Shown piece by piece: positions 8,269 through 16,169 of a DNA stretch of 51,073 bases (position 1 is the stretch's first letter; every line of letters begins with the position of its first letter). Below the pieces are notes generated by a model. That model was not told where the DNA came from, did no database searches, and saw only the letters and a list, made by a program, of their open reading frames with translations. The stretch is from Corynebacterium sp. HMSC074A01. GTDB lineage: Bacteria; Actinomycetota; Actinomycetes; Mycobacteriales; Mycobacteriaceae. The DNA lies in the NCBI RefSeq assembly GCF_001831515.1, contig NZ_KV825623.1, positions 81,405-132,477 of the forward strand, read 5' to 3'. A program made the translations under genes and the position numbers.

Positions 8269-9675
8269 TCAGCGCGGTGCACTCGACTCCACGGTCACCG
8301 TTTTGCGTTTGCCGCCCACAAAGCTCACCGCCGCCAGGGCAATTATCGACGCCACGATACCCGCCACAAAGCTCACCGGCGCGGCCTCGGCCTGGCTCGC
8401 TCCTCCCGCAACGCCCAGCGACATGATGCCAATGAACACCGCGGTGCCGGCCGCGCCGCCCAGCTGCTGCAGCGTGTTGAGGATCGCGGAGCCGTGCGAG
8501 TACAAAGGCTGCGGCAAAGCCGAAAGCGAGGCCGTCATCAGCGGCGTCATCACCATGGCCATCGCAATATTGGTGAGGATGAGTGTGGTGACGATGAGCC
8601 ACTGCGGGGTAGTCTCGCCAAGCGTGAGCCACAGCGTCACCTGCGCGGCGGCGAGCAGGATCGCCCCGGGGATGGCGATGGGGCGGGTGCCGACGGCGTC
8701 GAAAATGCGACCCGCGATCGGCGAGGCAATCCCCTGCGCCACCCCGCCAGGCAGCAGGATCAGGCCGGTGACCACGGTGGACAGCCCCAGCGCACCTTGC
8801 AGGTACATGGGCAGCAGGTTGACCGTGCCGAGGAAGGAGCCGAAGACCACAACGATCGCCACGAGCGAGAGCGTGAAATCGCGGTAGCGCAGCGCGTTCA
8901 GGTTCAGCAGCGCCTTGTCCACCTTGGCCAGGCGGCGTTGGCGGGCGGCGAAGATGGCGGTAAAGACCACGCCGACACCGACCGCGATCCCGGGTGCCAC
9001 CGAGTCGCCGGTGACCAGCTGGGTGAAGGTGGACAGGCCGTAGACCAGCCCGCCGAAGGCGAAGACGGACAGCAGCACGGAGAGTGCGTCGAGTGGAGTC
9101 TTGCGGACTTCGCCCACGTTGGGCATGACGACAATGGCCAGGATGAGCAGCAGCGCAGGAAGCGGCACCATCACCCAGAAGATGTGGTGCCAGGTCCACC
9201 GGCTCAGCACCAGGCCCGCGAGCGTCGGACCGAGCGCCGGAGCCACCGAGATGACCACCGCGTTGAGCCCCATCACCGTGCCGCGTCGCTGCGGCGAGAC
9301 GACGTTCAGCGTGACCGTGAACAGCAGCGGGATCATCACCGCCGTGCCTGCCGCCTGGATCACGCGCGCGGCGATGAGCACCCAAAACGCCGGGGCGAGC
9401 GCGGCGATGACGCTGCCGGCGAGGAAGAGCGCCATCGACAGGAAGTACAGCGTGCGCGTGGTGAGCCGGTCGATGAGGAAGCCCGAGGTGGGGATCACCA
9501 CGGCCATGGTCAAAAGGAAGCCGGTCAGCAGCCACTGGGCCACGTCCGCGCTCACGCCGAATTCCGCCATGATCGCGGGCAGGGCGACGGCGACGGTGGT
9601 CTCGTTGAAGATCATCATCATCGCGCTGAGCACGAGGATGGCAAGGAGCACCGCCGGGTTTTGGGCTACTCGCAC
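8269..9675 (-). CDS. MFS multidrug exporter, DHA2 (EmrB/QacA-like) type
   Basis: A 468-residue membrane protein with about 14 hydrophobic segments. It carries the drug/H+ antiporter motifs: motif A as SGFLIDRLTTRTLY between segments 2 and 3, and motif C as APALGPTLAGLVL in segment 5. These point to proton-driven export of lipophilic compounds; the substrate is unknown. The GTG start overlaps the end of the pseudokinase-like gene by 10 bases, so translation is probably coupled. The intervening cytoplasmic stretch (about 195-245) has basic residues (ARQRRLAK), as usual in this family. Confidence 0.9.
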   Translation of the reverse strand: MRVAQNPAVLLAILVLSAMMMIFNETTVAVALPAIMAEFGVSADVAQWLLTGFLLTMAVVIPTSGFLIDRLTTRTLYFLSMALFLAGSVIAALAPAFWVLIAARVIQAAGTAVMIPLLFTVTLNVVSPQRRGTVMGLNAVVISVAPALGPTLAGLVLSRWTWHHIFWVMVPLPALLLILAIVVMPNVGEVRKTPLDALSVLLSVFAFGGLVYGLSTFTQLVTGDSVAPGIAVGVGVVFTAIFAARQRRLAKVDKALLNLNALRYRDFTLSLVAIVVVFGSFLGTVNLLPMYLQGALGLSTVVTGLILLPGGVAQGIASPIAGRIFDAVGTRPIAIPGAILLAAAQVTLWLTLGETTPQWLIVTTLILTNIAMAMVMTPLMTASLSALPQPLYSHGSAILNTLQQLGGAAGTAVFIGIMSLGVAGGASQAEAAPVSFVAGIVASIIALAAVSFVGGKRKTVTVESSAPR

Positions 9676-10946
9676 AGCGGCAGTCCCAGGCGCTTGTCCT
9701 CAGACTCGTGCCCGTTGATCACCACGAGGTACTGTTCTTTATTCTCCGGCACCATCACGAACGCCGGCGGGTAGGCCTCGGGCACCTCGTAGGAGTCGAT
9801 CATGCACTCGCCGCTGCCCAGGATCACCGCCTCATCGCGGCCCGGGACCACGTCGTCGCGAGTGTCTTGCGAAACGTACTTCGACACGGAGACACCCAGG
9901 TCCTCGTTGGCGCAGCGGATCTTGCCCTCCTGGCCAGCCTCCGGGGTGGCCGACTCGCACACCAGGTCCTCCCAACCCTTGCCGCCAGCACGCTCAGAGA
10001 CGAGTTGCGGGTATTCCTGGGCGATCTCGGCGTCCGCGCCTGTCCACTCCTCGCCGCGGTTGTTGTCCCACCACCACCAGAACGCGCCGAGCGCGATGAG
10101 CAGCAGGACGAGCACGGCGATGATCCACGGCCACGGGTTCATCCTGTCTTTAACCACGGCGGGGCGCGTGTACTCCCCCGTCGGGCCGTAGGCGTAGGGC
10201 TCGGGCGGCTTGCGATAGCCGTCCTGCGGGCGCGGCGCGACCGGCGTCGAGCCATCGGTGCCCACCGCGGCGGCCGCCCCGCCGGCCAAGGCGAGGAGGT
10301 AGCCGGCGCAGGAGCCGGACTCGCGCGCCAGCTCGGCGTCGGTCGATTCGCCGGTCATCTCGGACACGAGATCGCGGAAGGCGGCGCGGTTAGCGTCGAT
10401 GGTCGCGGCCGCATCGGTCTCGCCGCCACCTGCGAGCGGGCCCACCAGCGCCATCTTCACCGGTACGGACGACCACGCCGGCTGCACCAAAAGCTGCGCC
10501 GGGTCGATGGAGCGCGAGACAAACTCCGGGTGGCCCTCACGGTTGTAGGCGTCGATCGCCTCGGCGGCAGGCAAAAGCAGGTCGCGTGCTTCGGCGTTGG
10601 TGAAGGTGGTGCCGGCGGCGCGTTTGTCGTCGATAAGCGAGCGCAGCGTCGAGCCCGAAGGGGCCTCGCGCAGCACGAAGAACTGGCCCTCATCGCTGAT
10701 GCCGGCACCGCGCGGCTGGAAGGTGCCGGGGTGCTCGGCTTCGCTGAGCTCGCGGCCGAGTGCGTCGGTGTCGGCGGTGGCGCCGGCGTCGAAAAGCTCG
10801 ACCTCCACGGCCTGGCCCTCCGCATTCGACGCGGTGAACAGCGTCGATGAGGCAGTGCGGCCCGATTGGCGGACCTGCTCGGCGGTGAAGGCGAAGCCGT
10901 AGCGCTGATTTAGCAGTGCAGCGATGTTGGACACAGACATGCCCAA
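9666..10946 (-). CDS. Pseudokinase-like single-pass membrane protein
   Basis: No named gene recognised. Residues 1-175 follow the outline of a bacterial Ser/Thr kinase: a hinge-like FFVLREAPSG and a helix resembling the catalytic-loop region. The expected HRDxKPxN is replaced by SRSIDPAQ (145-151) and no DFG is seen, only MALVGP, so catalysis is unlikely. A Pro-rich linker (235-268), one membrane helix (272-293, ending in a run of tryptophans) and an external domain with four cysteines follow. This resembles the cytosolic-sensor/external-domain plan of actinobacterial kinase-like regulators of envelope synthesis. MSVSN at 10940 is an alternative start. The kinase resemblance is by eye; existence as a gene is firm. 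Confidence 0.7.
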   Translation of the reverse strand: MGMSVSNIAALLNQRYGFAFTAEQVRQSGRTASSTLFTASNAEGQAVEVELFDAGATADTDALGRELSEAEHPGTFQPRGAGISDEGQFFVLREAPSGSTLRSLIDDKRAAGTTFTNAEARDLLLPAAEAIDAYNREGHPEFVSRSIDPAQLLVQPAWSSVPVKMALVGPLAGGGETDAAATIDANRAAFRDLVSEMTGESTDAELARESGSCAGYLLALAGGAAAAVGTDGSTPVAPRPQDGYRKPPEPYAYGPTGEYTRPAVVKDRMNPWPWIIAVLVLLLIALGAFWWWWDNNRGEEWTGADAEIAQEYPQLVSERAGGKGWEDLVCESATPEAGQEGKIRCANEDLGVSVSKYVSQDTRDDVVPGRDEAVILGSGECMIDSYEVPEAYPPAFVMVPENKEQYLVVINGHESEDKRLGLPLCE

Positions 10947-10961
10947 GAGTGTAGCGCCTGC

Positions 10962-11753
10962 CTACGCCTCGATGTTTTTGAACCCAACGCCCAGCGGCAC
11001 GCCCACGTTGTCGATCAGGCGCACCTCGCCCAGATCCACTGCGGCGAGCAGGCGCGCGTCCCCGGTCGCGGGGGCCGGGCGCATGGCCAGGTCGCGCAGC
11101 TCCAGGTAGGCGGGCGTGACCCCGGCGGCCGCGAGCACCCCGCGCGCGGTCTCGAGCACCGTTGCCGCGCCGTGCTCGGCGGCGTGCGCTCCGGCGGTCA
11201 GCGCCGCGCCGAGTGCAAGGGCGGCCTCGCGGTGTTCCGGAGCCACGCGCTCGTTGCGCAGGCTCACCGCGAGCCCATCGGGCATGCGCACCGTCGGCAC
11301 GCTGTGCAGCTTGACCTCCATCCGCAGCGCCGAGACCGCCAGCTGGGTGGCCACGAGCAGCTCGAAGTCCTTCTCGCCGAGCACCAGGTCGGTGGCATGT
11401 GTGGCGTTACACAGGGCCAGATGCTTAGCGACGCCACGCTCCACCCCCTCCGCGTCCTCCAAACACTTCACGCCCGTGGACACCCGTGCTGCGGTCGGCA
11501 GCGTGCCGTGGAAGACGACGTCCACCTTCTCCTCGGCGAACACGTCGGGGACCTCCTCGCCCTCGAAGCTGACGAACACGTACGCGCCGAGCAGCGACTT
11601 CGCCGCGCGGATCAGCTCGATGTGTCCGGCGTGGACGCCCGTGGACAGCGGCACGAGCACCACCGACTTGCCCACCTTGCGAAACGCGCGGCCGTAGGTG
11701 GCGAGCAGTGCCTCGTCGGTGACCACGGTCGCTTTGCCCGGTTCAAACGTCAT
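10962..11753 (-). CDS. panC: Pantothenate synthetase-like protein (divergent PanC)
   Basis: PanC joins pantoate and beta-alanine using ATP. The 263-residue product keeps the main landmarks in order: VHAGHIELI for the nucleotidyl-transferase HxGH site, LGEKDFELL, and MPDGLAVSLRN in place of the usual PDGLAMSSRN. The usual PTMGALHEGH is altered to LSTGVHAGH, so it is a diverged member and may be a paralogue. The ATG at 11753 overlaps the stop of the preceding DUF2520 gene (ATGA), which argues for joint function. A gap of only 15 bases leads to the pseudokinase gene. Enzyme activity is inferred, not certain. Confidence 0.8.
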   Translation of the reverse strand: MTFEPGKATVVTDEALLATYGRAFRKVGKSVVLVPLSTGVHAGHIELIRAAKSLLGAYVFVSFEGEEVPDVFAEEKVDVVFHGTLPTAARVSTGVKCLEDAEGVERGVAKHLALCNATHATDLVLGEKDFELLVATQLAVSALRMEVKLHSVPTVRMPDGLAVSLRNERVAPEHREAALALGAALTAGAHAAEHGAATVLETARGVLAAAGVTPAYLELRDLAMRPAPATGDARLLAAVDLGEVRLIDNVGVPLGVGFKNIEA

Positions 11754-12442
11754 CTGGATTGTCTCCCTTCGTACTTTTCCATTGCCCATACTTGCACGGC
11801 GGTGTCCCCGGCCTGCTCAGCGGTACGGCGCTGCAGGTCGACGAACAGGCGGCGCACGCCCGGGTCCTCGATCGCGGCGTAGAGGGTTTCCAGGGTGGCG
11901 ACGTCGAGCGGTGCAGCGTCTTCGGGGTCCTCGGGCGCGGGGAGGTTGGGGATGGCTTGGGTGGTGAGCGTGTGGGCGTCGGCAAGCACGGCGTGCTGGC
12001 GCGCGCGGAGCTCCTGCGCTGCGGCAAGGGTGGGACGCACCGTGTCCGCGATCGGCACGGCGGTCGCGCCCGCCTCGGCGAGCAGCATCGCGACGACCGC
12101 CTCCCCCATCTCGTCGGCGCCCGAGGTCACCCACGTGGACTCACCGATCTGGTGAGCGCACATGACGATGGCGCGGGCGGTCTCGACCTCGTCGAGCAGC
12201 TGCGCCCCGCCGAGCAGAGCCGTGTGGATGAACATCTGCTCGGCGCGCGCGTGCGGGGCGAAGCGGGCGGCCCAGGCGCGGACGGTGGCGGGATCGTGGG
12301 CGTCGATGAGCACGAGGTCGACGTGCGCGATCTGCCCCGGATCCGCCGGGTCGAGCGCAACGACGCTGTGGCCTGCGCGCTCCAGGCCTGCGGTCAGGTC
12401 TTCTGCTGGGCCAATCTTGCCGACGAGCAGCCGCGGCGTCAT
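11750..12442 (-). CDS. Rossmann-like/DUF2520 protein
   Basis: A 230-residue protein with an N-terminal nucleotide-binding-like fold (MTPRLLVGKIGPAEDLTAGL, an altered glycine loop, then VVALD at the second strand) and a C-terminal helical DUF2520-type domain. The architecture matches ketopantoate-reductase-like dehydrogenases, and such genes are regularly found just before panC in actinobacteria. Here it overlaps panC by four bases at its end and the DUF6779 gene by four bases at its start. A role in pantothenate supply is plausible but unproven. The glycine motif is not canonical, so cofactor binding is uncertain. Confidence 0.75.
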   Translation of the reverse strand: MTPRLLVGKIGPAEDLTAGLERAGHSVVALDPADPGQIAHVDLVLIDAHDPATVRAWAARFAPHARAEQMFIHTALLGGAQLLDEVETARAIVMCAHQIGESTWVTSGADEMGEAVVAMLLAEAGATAVPIADTVRPTLAAAQELRARQHAVLADAHTLTTQAIPNLPAPEDPEDAAPLDVATLETLYAAIEDPGVRRLFVDLQRRTAEQAGDTAVQVWAMEKYEGRQSR

Positions 12443-13386
12443 GAACGCTTGCTGCGCGCGATCAGCTCGGCGACGGAGAGTGCTCCCTCGCGGCCGGCGT
12501 CGCGGCGGCGACGGCCACCGGTCGACTCCTGGGCGGGCTGCTCGTGGCGGCCGACGTACTCGGGCGTCTCCGGCTCCGGCTCCGGCTGTGCAGGCTTCTG
12601 TGGTTCCGGCTTCTCCTGTTGCGCCGGCTTTTCCGCCTCCGCCTTCGCGCGCTCGCTGATCAGCGCGGACAGCGGGTTCGGCTGCTCGCGCTGCGGCATC
12701 TGGCCGATCTTGCCGGCGACGGCGTCGCTGCTCGGCGCGCCACTCGGGCGGGTGCGGCGGGTGCCTGCGGCGGTGTGTTCGCTGGTGACGCGGGTGATCT
12801 TGGCGGTCTCGTAGGTCGAGGGGCCCTTCGCCTCGGCCTTCGGCGCAGCCTGAGGCTCGCGGAACGGTGCCACCGGCTCGTGTACCGGCTCCTCCACCGG
12901 CTGGACGGCCTCACTGGGCTGCGCGGCGGTGTCCTTGGCCCACGTATCCGGAGCCGCACCTGCCTGCTCGATCTCCTGGATGCGCCGCGCCGCCGCGCGC
13001 ACGGCCGCGGGTTCGTACTCGAAGACCTGTCCGCTCATCTCCTCCAGCTGGGTGCGCAGTGCCTTGATCTCGGACTGCAGTTCGCGCAGGAGTTCCTCGT
13101 CCACGGAAGGCGCGGCCGGCGCGGGGCGCGCCTCAAGTCGGGCGAGCTCTTCCTTGTGCTGCGCCTCGCTGGCTTCCAAAGCGCGGGTGGCTTCGTCGCG
13201 GTCGCGGCGGGTTTTGAAGATGATGATCAGCCCGGCTGCGGCGGCCCACAGCGCGAGGATGAGCGAGATTTTTAGCGCGTTGGCCGAGTTCGTGAAGAGC
13301 ATCACCACCGTGCCCACGATCGCGAGCGCGAAAGGCACGATGACCCAGATGTTTCCGTTGTCTCTGGACGAAGATTCGGCAGTCAT
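12439..13386 (-). CDS. DUF6779-like membrane protein with coiled coil and Pro/Glu-rich tail
   Basis: A 315-residue protein. Two membrane helices (about 13-30 and 37-56) open the chain, followed by a basic KTRRDRDE stop. A coiled-coil segment rich in Glu, Leu and Arg (about 60-150) comes next, then a long low-complexity tail rich in Ala, Pro, Glu and Gln, ending GALSVAELIARSKRS. This matches the DUF6779-type proteins found between folK and panC in corynebacteria; the function is unknown. The start at 13386 (ATG) begins the membrane segments; upstream in-frame sequence is not protein-like. It overlaps the DUF2520 gene by ATGA. Confidence 0.75.
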   Translation of the reverse strand: MTAESSSRDNGNIWVIVPFALAIVGTVVMLFTNSANALKISLILALWAAAAGLIIIFKTRRDRDEATRALEASEAQHKEELARLEARPAPAAPSVDEELLRELQSEIKALRTQLEEMSGQVFEYEPAAVRAAARRIQEIEQAGAAPDTWAKDTAAQPSEAVQPVEEPVHEPVAPFREPQAAPKAEAKGPSTYETAKITRVTSEHTAAGTRRTRPSGAPSSDAVAGKIGQMPQREQPNPLSALISERAKAEAEKPAQQEKPEPQKPAQPEPEPETPEYVGRHEQPAQESTGGRRRRDAGREGALSVAELIARSKRS

Positions 13387-13396
13387 GGTTAGTACC

Positions 13397-13888
13397 TTAG
13401 CTAACCGCTTCCCCGTTGGATGGTGGCGACACCTCACACGCCTTCTCCAGCAGCACCCCGGCCACCGCGAGCGCGAGCCCACCGAGCACACCGCTGGCGA
13501 GTGCGGGCAGGTCGTCACCCGCCGCCGCAAGCACCCCGAGCCGGGGCAGTACGTAGACCAGCGGCCCGAGGTAGGCCCCGCCGGCGATCGCGCCGCCCCA
13601 CGCACTGGCCTTGCCAAAGAGCATGAAGTTCGCGGCCATCATGGGGTTGAGCTGGGAACGGTCCAGCCCGATGCGCCCGTCCTCGCGCCGCTTCTTCACC
13701 ACCACCACGAGGTAGCCGCAGGTCAGCGCGAGCACCCAGAGGCTCGAGGGCACAAGAATGCTTATCGACGCCACCGCGCCGTAAAACCGGCGCATCAAAA
13801 TCAACGTCGCCGCAGCACAAAATCCGGCGACCCCGACGAGCGCAGCCACGGAGGTGCGCTGCATGCCGCTGCCCGGTTGTTCTGCCAT
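13397..13888 (-). CDS. DUF3180 membrane protein
   Basis: A 163-residue protein with four predicted membrane helices and a cytoplasmic loop containing KKRREDGRIGLDRSQLNPMMAANF. This loop, with its conserved LNPMMAAN core, is characteristic of the DUF3180 family, which follows folK throughout Corynebacteriales and Streptomyces. No biochemical role is known. It begins 4 bases after the folK stop and is therefore part of the folate operon; its conserved position suggests a link to the neighbouring envelope genes. Confidence 0.85.
   Translation of the reverse strand: MAEQPGSGMQRTSVAALVGVAGFCAAATLILMRRFYGAVASISILVPSSLWVLALTCGYLVVVVKKRREDGRIGLDRSQLNPMMAANFMLFGKASAWGGAIAGGAYLGPLVYVLPRLGVLAAAGDDLPALASGVLGGLALAVAGVLLEKACEVSPPSNGEAVS
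13760..13771 (-). repeat. Dispersed motif GCGTCGATAAGC, in DUF3180 gene
   Basis: Encodes A-S-I-S with an ATA codon; third coding copy in this frame. Confidence 0.8.
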
Positions 13889-13892
13889 GAAT

Positions 13893-14366
13893 CTAGTCCT
13901 CCAGCCTGCGCACGCCTTCGCGCTCTTCTGCGTCGAGGCCCGCGAGCAGGTCGGCCACGCGCTCGCCGCCCAGGGTAGCGTCCGGGTCGAGCTCCAGCCA
14001 GGGTGCCAGGACGAAGGCGCGCAGGTGGGCGCGCGGGTGCGGCACCGTCAGCACGGGATCGTCTGAGGTGAATCCTTCGATGTCGACGATGTCCACGTCG
14101 AGTGTGCGCGGGCCCCATCGCTCGATACGCACGCGGTTGGCGGCGGCCTCTAGCGCCTGGCATTCGGTCAGCAGTTGGGAGGGGGAAAGCGGGGCGTCGA
14201 TAAGCAAGCTCTGATTGAGAAAGTCCGGCTGATCCGTCTTGCCCCACGGCGCGGTGGCGTACAGCGAGCTTGCGGCGACGAGTACGTCGGCGAAGTGCGC
14301 GCGGACGCTCGCGAGGTGGGCGCGGGAGTCTTCCATGTTGGAGCCGGCGGAGATGACGGCGCGCAT
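13893..14366 (-). CDS. folK: HPPK, 2-amino-4-hydroxy-6-hydroxymethyldihydropteridine diphosphokinase
   Basis: Transfers pyrophosphate from ATP to hydroxymethyl-dihydropterin in folate synthesis. The 157-residue product has the family length and signatures: SAGSNMEDS at the N-terminus, ATAPWGKTDQPDFLN, and the metal/ATP-binding RWGPRTLDVDIV followed by VPHPRAHLRAFVLAPW. It starts 1 base after the folB stop in the run folE-folP-folB-folK. One copy of the dispersed motif (14194-14205) is embedded in the codons for LLIDA. Confidence 0.96.
   Translation of the reverse strand: MRAVISAGSNMEDSRAHLASVRAHFADVLVAASSLYATAPWGKTDQPDFLNQSLLIDAPLSPSQLLTECQALEAAANRVRIERWGPRTLDVDIVDIEGFTSDDPVLTVPHPRAHLRAFVLAPWLELDPDATLGGERVADLLAGLDAEEREGVRRLED
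14194..14205 (+). repeat. Dispersed motif GCGTCGATAAGC, in folK
   Basis: Opposite orientation to the gene; the complementary strand encodes L-I-D-A with the uncommon CTT codon. Confidence 0.8.
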
Positions 14367-14367
14367 G

Positions 14368-14742
14368 CTACCTCCTGTGCTTGCGGTTGCGGCGGCACAC
14401 GACAGCGACGTCGTCGAAGACCAGCGGGATCGGGGCGTGCGGCTTGTGCACCGTGACCTCGATGGCGTGGAGGGGGCTGAAGCGCTCCATGGCGGTGTCG
14501 GCGATCTCGGTGGCGACGGTCTCGATGAGCTGGCGCGGGGTCCCAGCGGCCACGTCGTAGGCGAGCTGGGCGAGCTCCGCGTAGTTGATCGTCTTGGTCA
14601 GGTCGTCGCCAGCTGCGGCCTCGGCGAAATCGACCCAGCAGGTGATGTCGACGGTAAAGGCCTGGCCGTGCTCCGTCTCGTGCGGGAGCACGCCGTGGTG
14701 GGCGTAGCAGACAAGGCCTTTAAGTTCGATGCGGTCGGCCAT
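14368..14742 (-). CDS. folB: Dihydroneopterin aldolase
   Basis: Cleaves dihydroneopterin to hydroxymethyl-dihydropterin and glycolaldehyde. The 124-residue chain has the family core: MADRIELKGLVCYAHHGVLPHE, with the conserved GxxxHGV and Glu22, TINYAEL for the substrate pocket, and VTVHKPHAPI with the catalytic lysine Lys100. The ATG at 14742 overlaps the folP stop by one base (TAATG). The longer upstream open frame is a shadow of folP. Confidence 0.96.
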   Translation of the reverse strand: MADRIELKGLVCYAHHGVLPHETEHGQAFTVDITCWVDFAEAAAGDDLTKTINYAELAQLAYDVAAGTPRQLIETVATEIADTAMERFSPLHAIEVTVHKPHAPIPLVFDDVAVVCRRNRKHRR

Positions 14743-15593
14743 TAGTTGACGCCTCCCTGCCGCCAGCGCGCGGCGACGTCCACCGCGTCGCGGGAGACGG
14801 CGACCTCGTGGACGCGCACGCACCACGCGCCGTAGTGCGCCGACAGTGCGGTCACCGCAGCGGTGGCGGGATCGGCGTCGACCGGCCCGTGTGCAAGTCC
14901 GCGGTCCTCGCGGATCCCGCGGAGGAAGCGCTTGCGGCTCGCGCCGACCAGGACGGGGAACTCGCCGGCGATGAACTCCGGCAGCGCGTGAAGCAGCGCC
15001 CAGTTGTCCGCGGCCGTCTTGGCAAAGCCCAGGCCCGGGTCGAGCGTGATCTGGTCGTGCGCAACGCCGGCGGCAAGCGCGTTGTCGACCAGCTGGGCAA
15101 GCACCTCGTGGACGTCGCGGACCACGTCGCCGCCGTGGTCGGCGGCACCGGAGGCGTTGACAAAGGCGTCGGCGCGCCAGTGCATCAGGCACACCGGCAG
15201 CTTCGTCTCCGCCATCACGCGGTACATGTCCTCGTCCGCGAGGCCGCCGGAGACATCGTTGATCAGGTCCACGCCGGCTTCTGCGGCGACGGCTGCGGTG
15301 GAGGCGCGCATCGTGTCAATGGAGGTGCGGATGCCATCGGCGTGCAGCGCCTCGATCACCGGGCGGATACGCGCGGCCTCCACCTCCGCGGGCACGCGGG
15401 TCGCGCCCGGGCGAGTGGACTCGGCGCCGACGTCGATGATGTCCGCGCCCAGGCGCACCAGCTCGTGGGCGTGCGCGATCGCGTCGTCCGCGGCGAGCCA
15501 ACGCCCGCCGTCCGAGAAAGAATCCTCCGTGACGTTGACAATGCCCATGACGGTGGTCCGCCCGGGCGCCGTCAGCTCTGCCACGCTGACCAT
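14742..15593 (-). CDS. folP: Dihydropteroate synthase
   Basis: Condenses hydroxymethyl-dihydropterin pyrophosphate with p-aminobenzoate; the target of sulfonamides. The 283-residue product shows MGIVNVTEDSFSDGG and DIIDVGAESTRPGA, the two substrate-binding signatures, then DVSGG, LDPGLGFAKT and VGASRKRFL. The start at 15593 is 3 bases after the folE stop and the gene overlaps folB, so the fol genes form one coupled unit. I see no classic resistance change, but the assessment is by motif only. Confidence 0.97.
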   Translation of the reverse strand: MVSVAELTAPGRTTVMGIVNVTEDSFSDGGRWLAADDAIAHAHELVRLGADIIDVGAESTRPGATRVPAEVEAARIRPVIEALHADGIRTSIDTMRASTAAVAAEAGVDLINDVSGGLADEDMYRVMAETKLPVCLMHWRADAFVNASGAADHGGDVVRDVHEVLAQLVDNALAAGVAHDQITLDPGLGFAKTAADNWALLHALPEFIAGEFPVLVGASRKRFLRGIREDRGLAHGPVDADPATAAVTALSAHYGAWCVRVHEVAVSRDAVDVAARWRQGGVN

Positions 15594-15596
15594 TGC

Positions 15597-16169
15597 TTAC
15601 CTCCTGATCAGGCTCAAGACCTCGGCGCGCGAGGCCGCGTTCTTCTGAAAGCCGCCGCGCACCGCCGAGGTGGTGGTGATCGCGCCGGGCTTGCGGATGC
15701 CGCGCATCGCCATGCACAGATGCTCGCACTCGACCACCACGATCACCGCGGAAGCGCCCAGCTTCTCGACGATCGCGTCAGCCACCTGGCCTGTCAACCG
15801 CTCCTGCACCTGCGGCCGCTTCGCGTACAGATCCGCCAGGCGGGCCAGCTTGGAAAGGCCCGTGACCTTGCCGTCTTTGCCCGGGATGTAGCCCACGTGC
15901 GCCTTGCCGTAGAAGGGCACGAGGTGGTGCTCGCAGGTGGAGTAGATCGGGATGTCGTGGACCAGCACGAGCTCCTGGTGGTTCTCCGCGAACGTCTTCT
16001 CCAGCACCTCGGTGGGGTCGGTGTGCAGCCCGGCGAAGACTTCCTCGTAGGCGCGGGCCACGCGCGCAGGCGTCTCTTTCAGGCCCTCGCGGTCCGGGTC
16101 CTCGCCGACAGCGATGAGCAGCTCGCGTACCGCGGCTTCGGCGCGCGCCTGGTCGAACTTATTGGTCAT
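15597..16169 (-). CDS. folE: GTP cyclohydrolase I
   Basis: Converts GTP to dihydroneopterin triphosphate, the entry step of folate synthesis. The 190-residue protein has the family length. Zinc and catalytic residues are visible in [10 protein letters not shown] (Cys79, His81, His82) and in [12 protein letters not shown] (Cys152). The substrate-binding GLSKLARL and [10 protein letters not shown] are also intact. The ATG at 16169 lies inside the end of ftsH (11-base overlap), showing tight coupling to that gene. Confidence 0.97.
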   Translation of the reverse strand: MTNKFDQARAEAAVRELLIAVGEDPDREGLKETPARVARAYEEVFAGLHTDPTEVLEKTFAENHQELVLVHDIPIYSTCEHHLVPFYGKAHVGYIPGKDGKVTGLSKLARLADLYAKRPQVQERLTGQVADAIVEKLGASAVIVVVECEHLCMAMRGIRKPGAITTTSAVRGGFQKNAASRAEVLSLIRR

